A stretch of DNA of 64,000 nucleotides from Polaribacter sp. Hel_I_88 (GCF_000687935.1 NZ_JHZZ01000001.1:1922001-1986000); one strand, 5' to 3'. Positions 27,289 to 35,401 are shown, counted from the stretch's first letter. The notes: a model not told the origin generated them from the letters alone. Made by a program: numbers and translations.

Positions 27289-28646
27289 TACTGTTGTTTA
27301 AACATGCTTTTTAAATCATTTGTAAAAGAAGGATAGGTAAAAATTAATTTTTTAAATTGGTCAGTTGTCATTTTATTGTTAATGGCAGTTGCAAAAATAT
27401 TAATGTTTTCATTGGCTTGTGAGCTTAATAAATGTGCTCCAACAATTTCGTTAGTTCTGGTATTGGCGATAATTTTATACGCATATAATTTTTCATTCGT
27501 TTTTTTTGCATTGTACCAATTAGAGGCATCACCTTTGTAAACAGTAATGTTCTTGTAACGTTTTTTTGCTTCTTCTTCAGTATAGCCAACAGTTGCTAAA
27601 TTAGGGTATGTAAAAACTACAGAAGGCACCAATGGATTTGCAAATTCTTTTGAATTTTCTTTTACAATATTATTTCCAACAATATAACCTTGCAACCCAG
27701 AAAGTGGCGTTAATGGTAAGGATTTGCTAGAAACATCTCCACAAGCAAAAACATTTTTATTAGTTTCATTTACTAAAAAATCGTTTACAATAATTCCAGA
27801 TTCATCATTTTTAATATTAGCATTTTCTAAAGCTAACAATTCAGTTGCAGGTACTCTGCCAGAAGTATTAAAAGCAATATTAGATTTTACAGTTTTCTTT
27901 TTTCCTTTTTGTTGATACGTAATTTTAAGGTTTTTCTTCTTTTTTTCTATGGATGAAACTTCGGCATTAAAAATAAAATCAACACCATTTTCTGACATGG
28001 ATGATACTAATTGATCGACTAAAAACGGATCGAATTGAGATAAGGCTTGCGATCCTCTATCAATCATCGTTACTTTACAACCTAAAGTTGATAATAAATA
28101 ACAAAATTCCATACCAACATATCCTGACCCAATAAATGTTGCTGATTTCGGAACTTTTTTTAATTTAAAAATATCGTCACTAACTTTTAAATGTTCTGCA
28201 CCTTTAAATTTTAATTTTCTTGGAGTTAAACCAGAGGCAATCACAAATTTATCTGCTGTAACTCTTTTTCCTTCAACTTCAATCTCGTTTTTGCTCATGA
28301 ATTTTGGAGATTGATGATACAAATCAATATGTAAACTTGTAAGATTTTCTTCTGTGTTTTTAGGAACTTTTTTAGTAAACTGTTTCTGAAATTTTTGAAC
28401 ATGTTTCCAACTTATTTTGGGAACTTTTTCAATTCCTAAACCTTTTAGTTGTGATGTTTTTTGCATCAAATCCGCAAATTGTAAGAGTACTTTTTTGGGA
28501 TCACAACCTCTTATGGCACATGTTCCACCAAAAGCTCTTTTGTCTGCAATTGCAACAGAAAGTCCGTTTTTGGCACAAATTTTTGCAGCAGTTTGTCCAG
28601 CAATACCACTTCCAATAACAAATACATTATAATGTTTGGTTTCCAT
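27288..28646 (-). CDS. FAD-dependent pyridine nucleotide-disulfide oxidoreductase
   Basis: 452 residues of the class I flavoprotein disulfide reductase family (dihydrolipoamide dehydrogenase/glutathione reductase/MerA). It has the FAD Rossmann motif VIGSGIAGQTAA (10-21), the redox pair GGTCAIRGCDPKK (Cys43, Cys48), a NAD(P) motif FIGSGYVGMEFCYLL and the second FAD motif NVFACGDVSS. The C-terminal dimer-interface motif, normally HPTxxE with the acid-base His, reads TYPSFTND, so His is replaced by Tyr. The substrate is therefore unclear and a pyridine-nucleotide or small-molecule quinone reductase role is possible. It is coupled to the glycosylase-like gene downstream. Confidence 0.9.
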   Translation of the reverse strand: METKHYNVFVIGSGIAGQTAAKICAKNGLSVAIADKRAFGGTCAIRGCDPKKVLLQFADLMQKTSQLKGLGIEKVPKISWKHVQKFQKQFTKKVPKNTEENLTSLHIDLYHQSPKFMSKNEIEVEGKRVTADKFVIASGLTPRKLKFKGAEHLKVSDDIFKLKKVPKSATFIGSGYVGMEFCYLLSTLGCKVTMIDRGSQALSQFDPFLVDQLVSSMSENGVDFIFNAEVSSIEKKKKNLKITYQQKGKKKTVKSNIAFNTSGRVPATELLALENANIKNDESGIIVNDFLVNETNKNVFACGDVSSKSLPLTPLSGLQGYIVGNNIVKENSKEFANPLVPSVVFTYPNLATVGYTEEEAKKRYKNITVYKGDASNWYNAKKTNEKLYAYKIIANTRTNEIVGAHLLSSQANENINIFATAINNKMTTDQFKKLIFTYPSFTNDLKSMFKQQ

Positions 28647-28735
28647 AAGGTTTAAGAATTTTTATCAAAAGTAAACCAGAAAAGTAATTTTTATTAATTG
28701 GTTTGATAAAATTGTGGACTGATTTACATTTAAAA

Positions 28736-29929
28736 TCAATACATAAATCCAAATAAATACAAAGGAATTATATTCAACCCACCAACTTCCATATCATCTC
28801 TAGCCACAAAACTATTTTCGATTCCAAGAATTTGTTTTGTCGATTTATTTTTACCACCAACTTCAAATGTATATTTTTTGTTGATTAAAAAATCACCTTT
28901 CTCTGCCAAATGAATTTCGTGAATGTGTTTCATTTGGTTTGCAAAGAATGTTTCTCTTAATGTACCGATTTCTGCTTGTTTTGGTGCTAAAGCATAAATT
29001 AAATTGGTGTTGTTTAAATACAGTTTTTCAGGCTTTGTGAGTGCTCCAACACCTTTTGTGGGTTTGTATAATTCTAATACTAAATCTGCTCTGTTTAGCA
29101 ACTTTATAGCGTTAATCAAAAAAGTTCTGTTAATTCCTAAACGTTCGCTTAACTTTTTAATATTTGGTGTAAAAGGAACACTTTGTGCAATAGCAACTAA
29201 TAACTTTTTAATTTTTCTAGTTTCTTCATACGCAATATTTTCAACTGCATTAAAATCAGCTTCTATAATTAAATTAATCGTCTGAATTAATTTTAACTCA
29301 TAACTTTCTAAATTTTCTAAAAAATAAGGATAGTTCCCAAATTTTAAATATTCTTTAAAATACTTAATTGGCGTATCAATTTTTGTGTTAATTTCTCTTG
29401 CTATTTTTTTATGATTCGTTAAAATTTCTTCTAAAGAAAAAATTGGCAATTCTTTATCAATTCTAAAATGTAAAAATTCTCTGAATGATAATTCTTTTAA
29501 ATAATAAGGGACAACTCTTCTGCTTAAATCGGATTCTCCTTTGTAAATTTCTAACATAGAAGAAGAGGTAAATACCGTTTTTAATTTCGGAAATTGATCG
29601 TAAATTAATTTTATTTCTCTGGACCAATTTGGGTATTTATGCACTTCATCTAAAAATAAATGAGTGCCACCTTGCAAAACGAATTCTTTTGCTAAATCCA
29701 CTAAATTATTTTCTAAAAAATACAAATTATCTAAAGAAGCATATAAAGGTTGTGCATCTTCTGGTAAATAGAATTTAATTTTTTGCAATAAAAGTGTTGT
29801 TTTACCTGAACCTCTAGCACCTTTTATGGCAATTAGTCTGTTTGACCAATCTATTTTATTGATTAAGTAACGTTCTTTTTCAAAAAGATTCGCTAAAAAT
29901 AATTCTTGAAGTTCAAATAAAGCAAGCAT
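28736..29929 (-). CDS. AAA_14/DUF4143-type ATP-binding protein (second copy)
   Basis: 397 residues from the ATG at 29929; a start 7 codons earlier would lie inside a palindrome and is less likely. Walker A is GARGSGKTT (37-45) and Walker B FLDEVHKYPNW (Asp94, Glu95). A winged-helix-like segment (NIKKLSERLGINRTFLINAI) precedes the DUF4143 C-terminus, which has FEVGGKNKSTKQILGIENS instead of a clear D...ExK pair. It shares architecture with the gene at 18311 but is clearly divergent. Two palindromes surround its -7 box. Cellular role unknown. Confidence 0.88.
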   Translation of the reverse strand: MLALFELQELFLANLFEKERYLINKIDWSNRLIAIKGARGSGKTTLLLQKIKFYLPEDAQPLYASLDNLYFLENNLVDLAKEFVLQGGTHLFLDEVHKYPNWSREIKLIYDQFPKLKTVFTSSSMLEIYKGESDLSRRVVPYYLKELSFREFLHFRIDKELPIFSLEEILTNHKKIAREINTKIDTPIKYFKEYLKFGNYPYFLENLESYELKLIQTINLIIEADFNAVENIAYEETRKIKKLLVAIAQSVPFTPNIKKLSERLGINRTFLINAIKLLNRADLVLELYKPTKGVGALTKPEKLYLNNTNLIYALAPKQAEIGTLRETFFANQMKHIHEIHLAEKGDFLINKKYTFEVGGKNKSTKQILGIENSFVARDDMEVGGLNIIPLYLFGFMY

Positions 29930-29931
29930 AA

Positions 29932-29981
29932 TTGTTATTTTTAATAACAAATATACATAAAAAGTGTTATTTAAAATAACA
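29932..29981 (-). promoter_or_regulatory. Promoter with paired palindromic operators upstream of the second DUF4143 ATPase
   Basis: On the minus strand a -7 box TATATTTG (29948-29955) is flanked by two palindromes built on GTTATT: TGTTATTT/AAATAACA (29965-29981) upstream and TTGTTATT/AATAACAA (29932-29950) downstream, the latter 3 bp from the start codon. A further half-site TTGTTATTT lies at 29997-30005. The layout suggests repression. Confidence 0.65.
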
Positions 29982-30088
29982 AAATTAGTAATAAATTGTT
30001 ATTTATAAAAACAATATAAATAAAATATGTTTATGGTTAAAAACAATTTAAATAAAAACTGTTTGTCGTAAAAAAACAATTTACTTTA

Positions 30089-30424
30089 TTATTTCAATGC
30101 TAAAGCGTCATTTTCAAAAGCTAAACCATCAAAACCAAATTCTATAAAATTTCTAATATTTTGGTGAGATGTTCCATTTGTATCTTCTAAAACAGTTGCA
30201 TAATGTTCGCCAAAACAGGCCAAGGTTTCTTCTTTTGTGATTTGTTGATGAATAGCAAATGCAAACAATTTGCAAGACCCAGAATTTTCGCCAGCTTTAT
30301 TTTTAATGTTTCCGTTTGTAAAGGCTGTTGGTGTAAAACTGTAATGATTTTCAATAACTTGCATGGTTTCTGCAAATAATATTAAATTCGGAGTTGTTTT
30401 TAGTTTTGAGAAAAATAGTTTCAT
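30089..30424 (-). CDS. HopJ-type effector-family protein
   Basis: 111 residues matching the small HopJ family named after a Pseudomonas type III effector: FAETMQVIENHYSFTPTAFTNG, then NKAGENSGSCKLFAFAI and ACFGEHYATVLEDTNGTSHQNIRNF. The family is widespread in bacteria without type III secretion, so an effector role is not implied; function is unknown. It has no signal peptide. A 15-bp-arm palindrome lies just upstream of its start, at 30451-30481. Confidence 0.85.
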   Translation of the reverse strand: MKLFFSKLKTTPNLILFAETMQVIENHYSFTPTAFTNGNIKNKAGENSGSCKLFAFAIHQQITKEETLACFGEHYATVLEDTNGTSHQNIRNFIEFGFDGLAFENDALALK

Positions 30425-30450
30425 TGTATTAAGATTAGGATGTTTTTACA

Positions 30451-30481
30451 GACCTCACAGGTTTTCAAAACCTGTGAGGTC
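30451..30481. repeat. Perfect 15-bp-arm palindrome (GACCTCACAGG type)
   Basis: GACCTCACAGGTTTT and AAAACCTGTGAGGTC flank a single C. Its general form (short GC block, then TTTT/AAAA centre) is like the CCTGCAAGG family at 15412 and 37796, so it probably belongs to the same class of dispersed intergenic hairpins. Confidence 0.75.
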
Positions 30482-30648
30482 TAAAATAGTAAGTTTTTTT
30501 AACTAATTGAAGTGCCATTTCTTGGTTTTTTTTCTTCATATCTTAAATTGGTAAAATAAACATAATATGTTTGGAATAATTTAGATTACTATCATTTTAG
30601 CTGATTTAAATTGAAACAAGATACATTAGCAAAATAGAATTACAAATT

Positions 30649-30837
30649 ATGAATATTTATTTAATTTTCACCTTTATACTTGGTCTATGTAGGGTCTTAC
30701 GTGTTGGGATTCTAATAAGGCTTTGGCAGTATAAAAGATTGTATCCAAATGCAACGATTGAAGAAGTTAAGAAATTTGAAAAGGAAATTAAGAATAATTA
30801 TTATTTATTTCCTAAAAACAGAAACGATGAAAAATGA
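30649..30837 (+). CDS. Small hypothetical protein with one membrane segment
   Basis: A 62-codon frame: a hydrophobic N-terminus (IYLIFTFILGLCRVLRVGILI) followed by a basic, charged tail with VKKFEKEIKNN. I do not recognise it. It has no clear ribosome-binding site or conserved motif, and its coding status rests on the plausible membrane-plus-tail layout and on lying in otherwise empty sequence on the same strand as the sigma operon. Confidence 0.4.
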   Translation: MNIYLIFTFILGLCRVLRVGILIRLWQYKRLYPNATIEEVKKFEKEIKNNYYLFPKNRNDEK

Positions 30838-30972
30838 CATAATATTAGGAAACCTTCCTTGTCAAATAATTTTACTCGACTTTTTTTCTGGTACAGGTAG
30901 TTTTTTACTTAATCTTAAATAAAACCGATTTCTTTGTTATAATTCCATACGTTTTTACGTTATATAAATAGA

Positions 30973-31488
30973 ATGAACAAAAACGATTTTAAAGTTACTA
31001 TTTTTTCGTTATCAGAACGTTTGTTTCCTTTAGTTGTTCGTTTGTTGGGCGATAAAACGAAGGCAGAAGATGCTATTCAAGAAATAATGATAAAACTCTG
31101 GGAGAAAAGAAAAAAGCTCGAAAATCATCCAAACATAAAAGGTTTTGTTTTTTTAACGGCTCGTAATTACTGTTTAGATATTTTGAGAAAAAAACGAATT
31201 TTAGTAAATGATGGCGAAATTTATTTAAATCTAGTATCTGATACAAATGAACATTCTCCTTTAGAAAGCCAAGAATTAAACGAAATTATTAACGAGATTT
31301 TAAAAAAATTACCAAAACAACAGCGAGAAATTTTTATCATGAGAGATTTAGATGGTTATGAATTTACTGAAATAGCAACCCTTATGAATCTCAAAATAAC
31401 AAATGTGAGAGTAGTATTATCAAGAGCGAGAAAAACGATTAGTATAGCATTAGAAAAAACGTATAGTTATGAAAGAGGAAACTATTAA
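30973..31488 (+). CDS. ECF-family RNA polymerase sigma factor
   Basis: 171 residues. Region 2 (about 15-80) holds LLGDKTKAEDAIQEIMIKLWEKR and LTARNYCLDILRKKR; region 4 (about 105-165) holds LPKQQREIFIMRDLDGYEFTEIATLMNL, a helix-turn-helix for -35 recognition. The gene overlaps the next one (anti-sigma-like) by 20 bp, the standard order for an ECF factor and its membrane inhibitor. Confidence 0.94.
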   Translation: MNKNDFKVTIFSLSERLFPLVVRLLGDKTKAEDAIQEIMIKLWEKRKKLENHPNIKGFVFLTARNYCLDILRKKRILVNDGEIYLNLVSDTNEHSPLESQELNEIINEILKKLPKQQREIFIMRDLDGYEFTEIATLMNLKITNVRVVLSRARKTISIALEKTYSYERGNY

Positions 31489-31897
31489 AAATCTTTTCGA
31501 AAAATATAAAAAGGGAGAAACTTCTTTAAAAGAAGAGGAACAATTGTTTTATAATGTTGGAGAAAATCAACCAGAAATAAAGATTTTAGCTGATTTTGTA
31601 AATGAGAATAAAATAGAAACACCTTCTAATTTTAATGATACATTATGGAAATCTTTTGAAAAGAAAACAACTAAAAATAACAACCTCAAAATTGGAATTT
31701 TCTCTGCTGCTGCATCTATACTTCTTTTAGTTAGCTTGTACTTTGGCAATTTAAATAAAGATGAGTTAAGTTATGCTGAAAAAGAAGCGTTGTTAAAGGA
31801 AGCAAAAAGTATGTTTACAGATGCTGAAGTAAAACAAACAATCCACAATATTATTATTGAAACCGATTTAATAATCGTGTATACAAAAAAAGAATAA
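31469..31897 (+). CDS. Putative anti-sigma factor (single-pass membrane protein)
   Basis: 142 residues. The N-terminal about 74 residues are cytoplasmic and charged (LFEKYKKGETSLKEEEQLF), followed by one membrane helix (about 75-93, IGIFSAAASILLLVSLYFG) and a short periplasmic part. This is the layout of small anti-sigma factors. The 20-bp overlap with the sigma gene supports the role, but no ZAS or FecR signature is visible, so the name rests on context. Confidence 0.72.
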   Translation: MKEETIKNLFEKYKKGETSLKEEEQLFYNVGENQPEIKILADFVNENKIETPSNFNDTLWKSFEKKTTKNNNLKIGIFSAAASILLLVSLYFGNLNKDELSYAEKEALLKEAKSMFTDAEVKQTIHNIIIETDLIIVYTKKE

Positions 31898-31942
31898 ATA
31901 ACAATTTAACAAAGTTTATCAATTATTAAAAACTAACAAACA

Positions 31943-32443
31943 ATGAAAAAAATATCAGTTGCTTTAATTATAATGATTTTTACTATTTCATCAATTCAAG
32001 CTCAAAAAGAAAAAGATAAAAAAGATCGAAAAGAAGAACTTATTGTAAAGTTAAGAGAAGGCGCAAAACCAATTATATATGTTGATGGAAAGATCTTTGA
32101 TTTCCCAATGGAATTAATTGATCAAAGTAAAATTGAATCCGTATTTGTTGTTAAAGGTGCAGATGCAAAAACAAAATATAAGGCTCCTGATGGAGTTATT
32201 TTAATTACAACAAAAAGTTTTGAATTAATTAAAATTTCTGAGGAGTCAATAACAAAGAATTACAAAATAGAAAGTAAAAACGATCCAATTGTAATTGTTG
32301 ACGGAAAGGTCGTAGATAAAAATATTTTAGAGGAACTGAAAACTGAAACAATTGATAAAATGCAAGTTATAAAAGGAGAAGAAGCATTAAAGAAATACAA
32401 TGCTCCAAATGGTGTTATTATAATTACTACTAAAAAGAGATAA
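31943..32443 (+). CDS. Secreted protein of two TonB-plug-like repeats
   Basis: 166 residues: signal peptide (ending SIQA-Q21), charged linker, then two related modules at about 42-91 and 114-164. Each runs 'I-VDGK ... IE/DKM-V-KG-A---Y-AP-GVI-ITTK', the segment that in SusC-type TonB-dependent receptors reads VDG...IESIEVLKD..YG..ANGVILITTK. There is no beta-barrel. It follows the anti-sigma gene by 45 bp and a strong terminator follows it, so it is probably the output or sensor component of this sigma operon. Function unknown. Confidence 0.75.
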   Translation: MKKISVALIIMIFTISSIQAQKEKDKKDRKEELIVKLREGAKPIIYVDGKIFDFPMELIDQSKIESVFVVKGADAKTKYKAPDGVILITTKSFELIKISEESITKNYKIESKNDPIVIVDGKVVDKNILEELKTETIDKMQVIKGEEALKKYNAPNGVIIITTKKR

Positions 32444-32476
32444 TTTTATAATAGGTAAGTTTCCTTTAAAGGGTAA

Positions 32477-32524
32477 AAATCAACTACATAAAGTTCATTC
32501 ATAAACTTTATGTAGTTGATTTTC
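32477..32524. terminator. 20-bp-stem terminator of the sigma operon
   Basis: AAAATCAACTACATAAAGTT pairs perfectly with its complement around CATTCATA; the A-run and T-run ends make it usable on both strands. Confidence 0.88.
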
Positions 32525-32546
32525 CATTTTGCTAAACTTTAAAATC

Positions 32547-32660
32547 TTCGACAAGCTCAGATGGACAAATGTTATTTTTATTGGATTTTGTAATCAGAAT
32601 TATAATTATTTATCTCTAAAAACAATTTAATCTGACAATGTCTGGCTGAGCTTGTCGAAG
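32547..32660. repeat. Inverted pair of CTTCGACAAGCTCAG repeats
   Basis: CTTCGACAAGCTCAG (32547-32561) and its exact inverse (32646-32660) lie 84 bp apart, with partial similarity continuing inward (GATGGACAAATG versus CCAGACATTG). The core is shared with 15501-15513. Confidence 0.8.
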
Positions 32661-32738
32661 TCTAATTAAGTTTTCTGGTTTTATATAGCCATGAAAGCCA
32701 TAGAACTTGATAATTATACCATTCTCAAGTTAAAAAAC

Positions 32739-33410
32739 CTATTTCTTCCCTTCAACAATCACAACAATTTCACCTTTTGGAGGTTTAATTGTGTAATGTT
32801 CTAAAACTTCAGTAGCAGTTCCTCTTATGGTTTCTTCGAACATTTTTGTGAGTTCTCTAGATACTGAAACTTGCCTGTCAGCACCAAAATACTCTATAAA
32901 ATGGGCTAAAGTTTTCACTAATTTATGAGGCGATTCGTAAAAAATCATCGTTCTTTTTTCTTCGGATAAAAGCAAAAAACGTGTTTGTCTTCCTTTTTTT
33001 ACGGGTAAAAAACCTTCAAAAATAAACTTATCATTTGGCAAACCAGAATTTACCAAAGCTGGCACAAAAGCAGTGGCTCCAGGCAAACAATCTACTTCAA
33101 TATTATTTTCTACACAAGCTCTGGTTAGTAAAAAACCAGGATCAGAAATGGCAGGAGTTCCAGCATCAGAAATTAAAGCACACGTTTCGCCATTTTTTAA
33201 TCGGTTTATGATTCCTGTAATCGATTTATGCTCATTGTGCATATGATGACTGTGCATTTGTGTAGCAATCTCAAAATGCTTTAAGAGTTTTCCACTTGTT
33301 CTTGTGTCTTCTGCTAAAATAAAATCGACTTCTTTTAAAACACGAATTGCTCTAAAAGTCATGTCTTCTAAATTGCCAATTGGAGTTGGTACTATATATA
33401 ATTTACTCAT
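32739..33410 (-). CDS. rsmI: 16S rRNA (cytidine(1402)-2'-O)-methyltransferase
   Basis: 223 residues of the tetrapyrrole-methylase-like fold; methylates C1402 in the ribosomal P site using S-adenosylmethionine. Diagnostic stretches are VPTPIGNLEDMTFRAIRVL, LAEDTRTSGKLL, SDAGTPAISDPG and CLPGATAFVPALVNSGLP. The E. coli enzyme is longer (about 286) through a C-terminal domain that is absent here. The start is 11 bp after the neighbouring kinase gene, so it is in the pnuC-kinase-rsmI run. Confidence 0.95.
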   Translation of the reverse strand: MSKLYIVPTPIGNLEDMTFRAIRVLKEVDFILAEDTRTSGKLLKHFEIATQMHSHHMHNEHKSITGIINRLKNGETCALISDAGTPAISDPGFLLTRACVENNIEVDCLPGATAFVPALVNSGLPNDKFIFEGFLPVKKGRQTRFLLLSEEKRTMIFYESPHKLVKTLAHFIEYFGADRQVSVSRELTKMFEETIRGTATEVLEHYTIKPPKGEIVVIVEGKK

Positions 33411-33421
33411 ATTGTGTTGTA

Positions 33422-34078
33422 TTAATAGTCTAAAGAAGACCCAAAATCATTATTTTGATGCAAAAAATGCATATCTAAATCTTGTAGAGAATCAGAAAAC
33501 GAATGCAAGTTTTCATTTTCGCTAATAATTTTATCAATGGTTTCAGTAGCTTTTTTAAAGCGTGTTTCTTTATCACCTTTTAATAAAATATAGTTGCAAT
33601 TGTGTTTTTTTAAAGCGTTTTCAAAAGCGTTAAACATTTCTAAACGCAATTCTGGTCTGTCTCTTAAATCGTCTTCCTCCCAAGGCGTATCTATATACGT
33701 TAGCAAATATAAATCGTATTTATTTTTTTTGGCAGCTTTGTTTAAATTTTCATCCACAAAACCTCCATAAAATTCTTCTGAATATACTTTGGTTTCAAGC
33801 AAATCTGTATCGCAAATTAAAACTTTATCGGCTTTTTTTGCTAACTTATTTTCCAGTTTCATTTGTCCAATTGCAATCGGAATTAAATCTTCAGCTTCAC
33901 ACGTTTTACGTTCGTTATTCCATTTTTTTTGTAAATAATCGCGTGCAAATTCTGGTGCCCAAACAGTATTGTAATAACGAGCTAATTGTTTAGAAAGTGT
34001 TGTTTTTCCTGTAGATTCTGGTCCAAATAAAACAACTTTTACGAGGTTGATAGGTTTTTGTCTAAGCTTTTTTTCCAT
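33422..34078 (-). CDS. NadR-type AAA kinase (probable ribosylnicotinamide kinase)
   Basis: 218 residues with Walker A FGPESTGKTTL (19-29) and the NadR/Ttd14-type core YNTVWAPEFARDYLQ and CDTDLLETKVYSEEFYGG. In NadR this domain phosphorylates nicotinamide riboside to NMN. The adenylyltransferase domain of full NadR is absent. The gene overlaps pnuC by 40 bp, supporting an uptake-and-trap pair for nicotinamide riboside. Confidence 0.9.
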   Translation of the reverse strand: MEKKLRQKPINLVKVVLFGPESTGKTTLSKQLARYYNTVWAPEFARDYLQKKWNNERKTCEAEDLIPIAIGQMKLENKLAKKADKVLICDTDLLETKVYSEEFYGGFVDENLNKAAKKNKYDLYLLTYIDTPWEEDDLRDRPELRLEMFNAFENALKKHNCNYILLKGDKETRFKKATETIDKIISENENLHSFSDSLQDLDMHFLHQNNDFGSSLDY

Positions 34079-34671
34079 GCTAAATAGCCAAATATGGCAA
34101 TAAATGTAAATCCTAAATATTGTAGGCTTGTAAATGTAAATCCTTTATAAAAATATAAAGGTATAGAAATGATGTCTCCTACAATCCAAAAAAGCCAGTT
34201 TTCTACTTTTCGTTTTGCCATTAACCACATCCCTACAAAGAAAATTGCTGTAGTAAAAGTATCAACATAAGCAACCCAAGAAGTCCATTTATCAAAATAA
34301 ATATACACAAAATACACAAAGAGAATAGTTGCTAAGAAGATTAAAATAGCAATTTTATGTTCTTTTTTTGTGGTTTTAGAAATTGGAGTTACTCGAATTT
34401 CATCTACTTTACGAGTCCAAATATACCAGCCATAAATACTCATGATAAAATAGTAGGCATTTATCATCATATCGCCTAAAAGTTCCCATTTTAAAAGGAG
34501 ATACACAAAGATACTTGTGCTGATCATTCCTGTTGGGAAAACCCAAATTTTATTTTGTTTAGAAAACCAAACTGATAAAAAACCAAATAGTACAGCAATA
34601 ATTTCTAAAGTTATATCTATTACAGAGTATTCTTTATATTGACCAAAAAAGAAATCGAAAATTTCTGTCAT
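34039..34671 (-). CDS. pnuC: Nicotinamide riboside transporter PnuC
   Basis: 210 residues with about seven membrane helices. Family features are WVFPTGMISTSIFVYLLLKW, YYFIMSIYGWYIWTR and NWLFWIVGDIISIPLYFYKG, including the paired Trp/Asn positions that line the substrate site. PnuC facilitates diffusion of nicotinamide riboside, and the overlapping downstream kinase would trap it as NMN. Some flavobacterial PnuC homologues carry thiamine instead, but the kinase neighbour favours nicotinamide riboside. Confidence 0.94.
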   Translation of the reverse strand: MTEIFDFFFGQYKEYSVIDITLEIIAVLFGFLSVWFSKQNKIWVFPTGMISTSIFVYLLLKWELLGDMMINAYYFIMSIYGWYIWTRKVDEIRVTPISKTTKKEHKIAILIFLATILFVYFVYIYFDKWTSWVAYVDTFTTAIFFVGMWLMAKRKVENWLFWIVGDIISIPLYFYKGFTFTSLQYLGFTFIAIFGYLAWKKSLDKNLSTS

Positions 34672-34795
34672 TTAATTTGTGAATGTTGGAACTTCAAAAG
34701 TAAGGAGATATTTTGTTTTTATCATTTTAGAATTTCATTAAACACAGTTTTCTTAAAATATTTAAAATGATAATTATTATAATACTCTTAAAAAG

Positions 34796-34831
34796 TTGTA
34801 AAAAAATATATTTTGTACGTATATTTGTACA
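34796..34831 (+). promoter_or_regulatory. yefM-yoeB promoter and YefM operator
   Basis: TTG (34796-34798) and TATATTTG (34820-34827), 21 bp apart, form a Bacteroidota promoter. TGTAC(G) at 34814 and TGTACA at 34826 are spaced 12 bp start to start and straddle the -7 box. In E. coli the YefM operator is known to use TGTACA cores 12 bp apart, so this is very likely the autoregulatory site. Confidence 0.75.
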
Positions 34832-34848
34832 TATTAAAATACAAAATT

Positions 34849-35103
34849 ATGCAAATTACAACTGTTTCAGATTTTAGAAAAGATATGAAAACCTATTTAA
34901 ATAATGTTGTCAAAAACTTTGAAACTTTGCTTATAAATCGAGGTAAAGACTCAGGTATTGTAGTAATGTCTTTGCAGGAATACAATTCCTTAATGGCAAC
35001 AAATCACGAATTGTCCTCTAGAAAAAATGAATTACGATTAGATTCAGCGATTGATAAACTTAAAAATAATGCAACTTTCGAAAAAGATTTAATTCAAGAT
35101 TAA
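34849..35103 (+). CDS. yefM: YefM/Phd-family antitoxin
   Basis: 84 residues from the ATG at 34849; a longer frame beginning at a TTG at 34813 would translate the promoter and operator and is rejected. The Phd/YefM N-terminal DNA-binding fold is clear: TVSDFRKDMKTYLNNV and GIVVMSLQEYNSLM. The charged C-terminus (about 55-84) would wrap the toxin. It neutralises YoeB and with it represses the operon. One base separates its stop from the toxin ATG. Confidence 0.95.
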   Translation: MQITTVSDFRKDMKTYLNNVVKNFETLLINRGKDSGIVVMSLQEYNSLMATNHELSSRKNELRLDSAIDKLKNNATFEKDLIQD

Positions 35104-35104
35104 T

Positions 35105-35362
35105 ATGAAATATATTTTCGTTGATGAATCTTGGGAAGACTATTTATATTGGCAAAAAACCGATAAAAAGAAAGTCAAAAAAATAAATGAACTATTAAAA
35201 GATATTGCTAGAAACCCTTTTGACGGAATTGGAAAACCTGAACCTTTAAAACATAAATATGCTGGTTTTTGGTCGAGAAGAATTGATAGTGAACATCGTT
35301 TAATTTATCAATATAGAGAAAATGAAATCTTAATAGCAAAATGTAGATTTCATTATGATTGA
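35105..35362 (+). CDS. yoeB: YoeB-family mRNA-interferase toxin
   Basis: 85 residues. Ribosome-dependent endoribonuclease that cuts mRNA in the A site. The catalytic residues fall at exactly the E. coli YoeB positions: Glu46, Arg65, His83 and Tyr84 (LIAKCRFHYD end). The toxin appears intact. It is translationally coupled to yefM. Confidence 0.96.
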   Translation: MKYIFVDESWEDYLYWQKTDKKKVKKINELLKDIARNPFDGIGKPEPLKHKYAGFWSRRIDSEHRLIYQYRENEILIAKCRFHYD

Positions 35363-35401
35363 AAACTCAATCTTGAATCCGAAATTTTAAACCTTGAATA
35401 A

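Noticed and set aside
30649..30837. Rejecting the 62-residue frame outright
   Set aside because: It was kept at low confidence because it has a plausible membrane segment and lies in free space, but it may well be non-coding.
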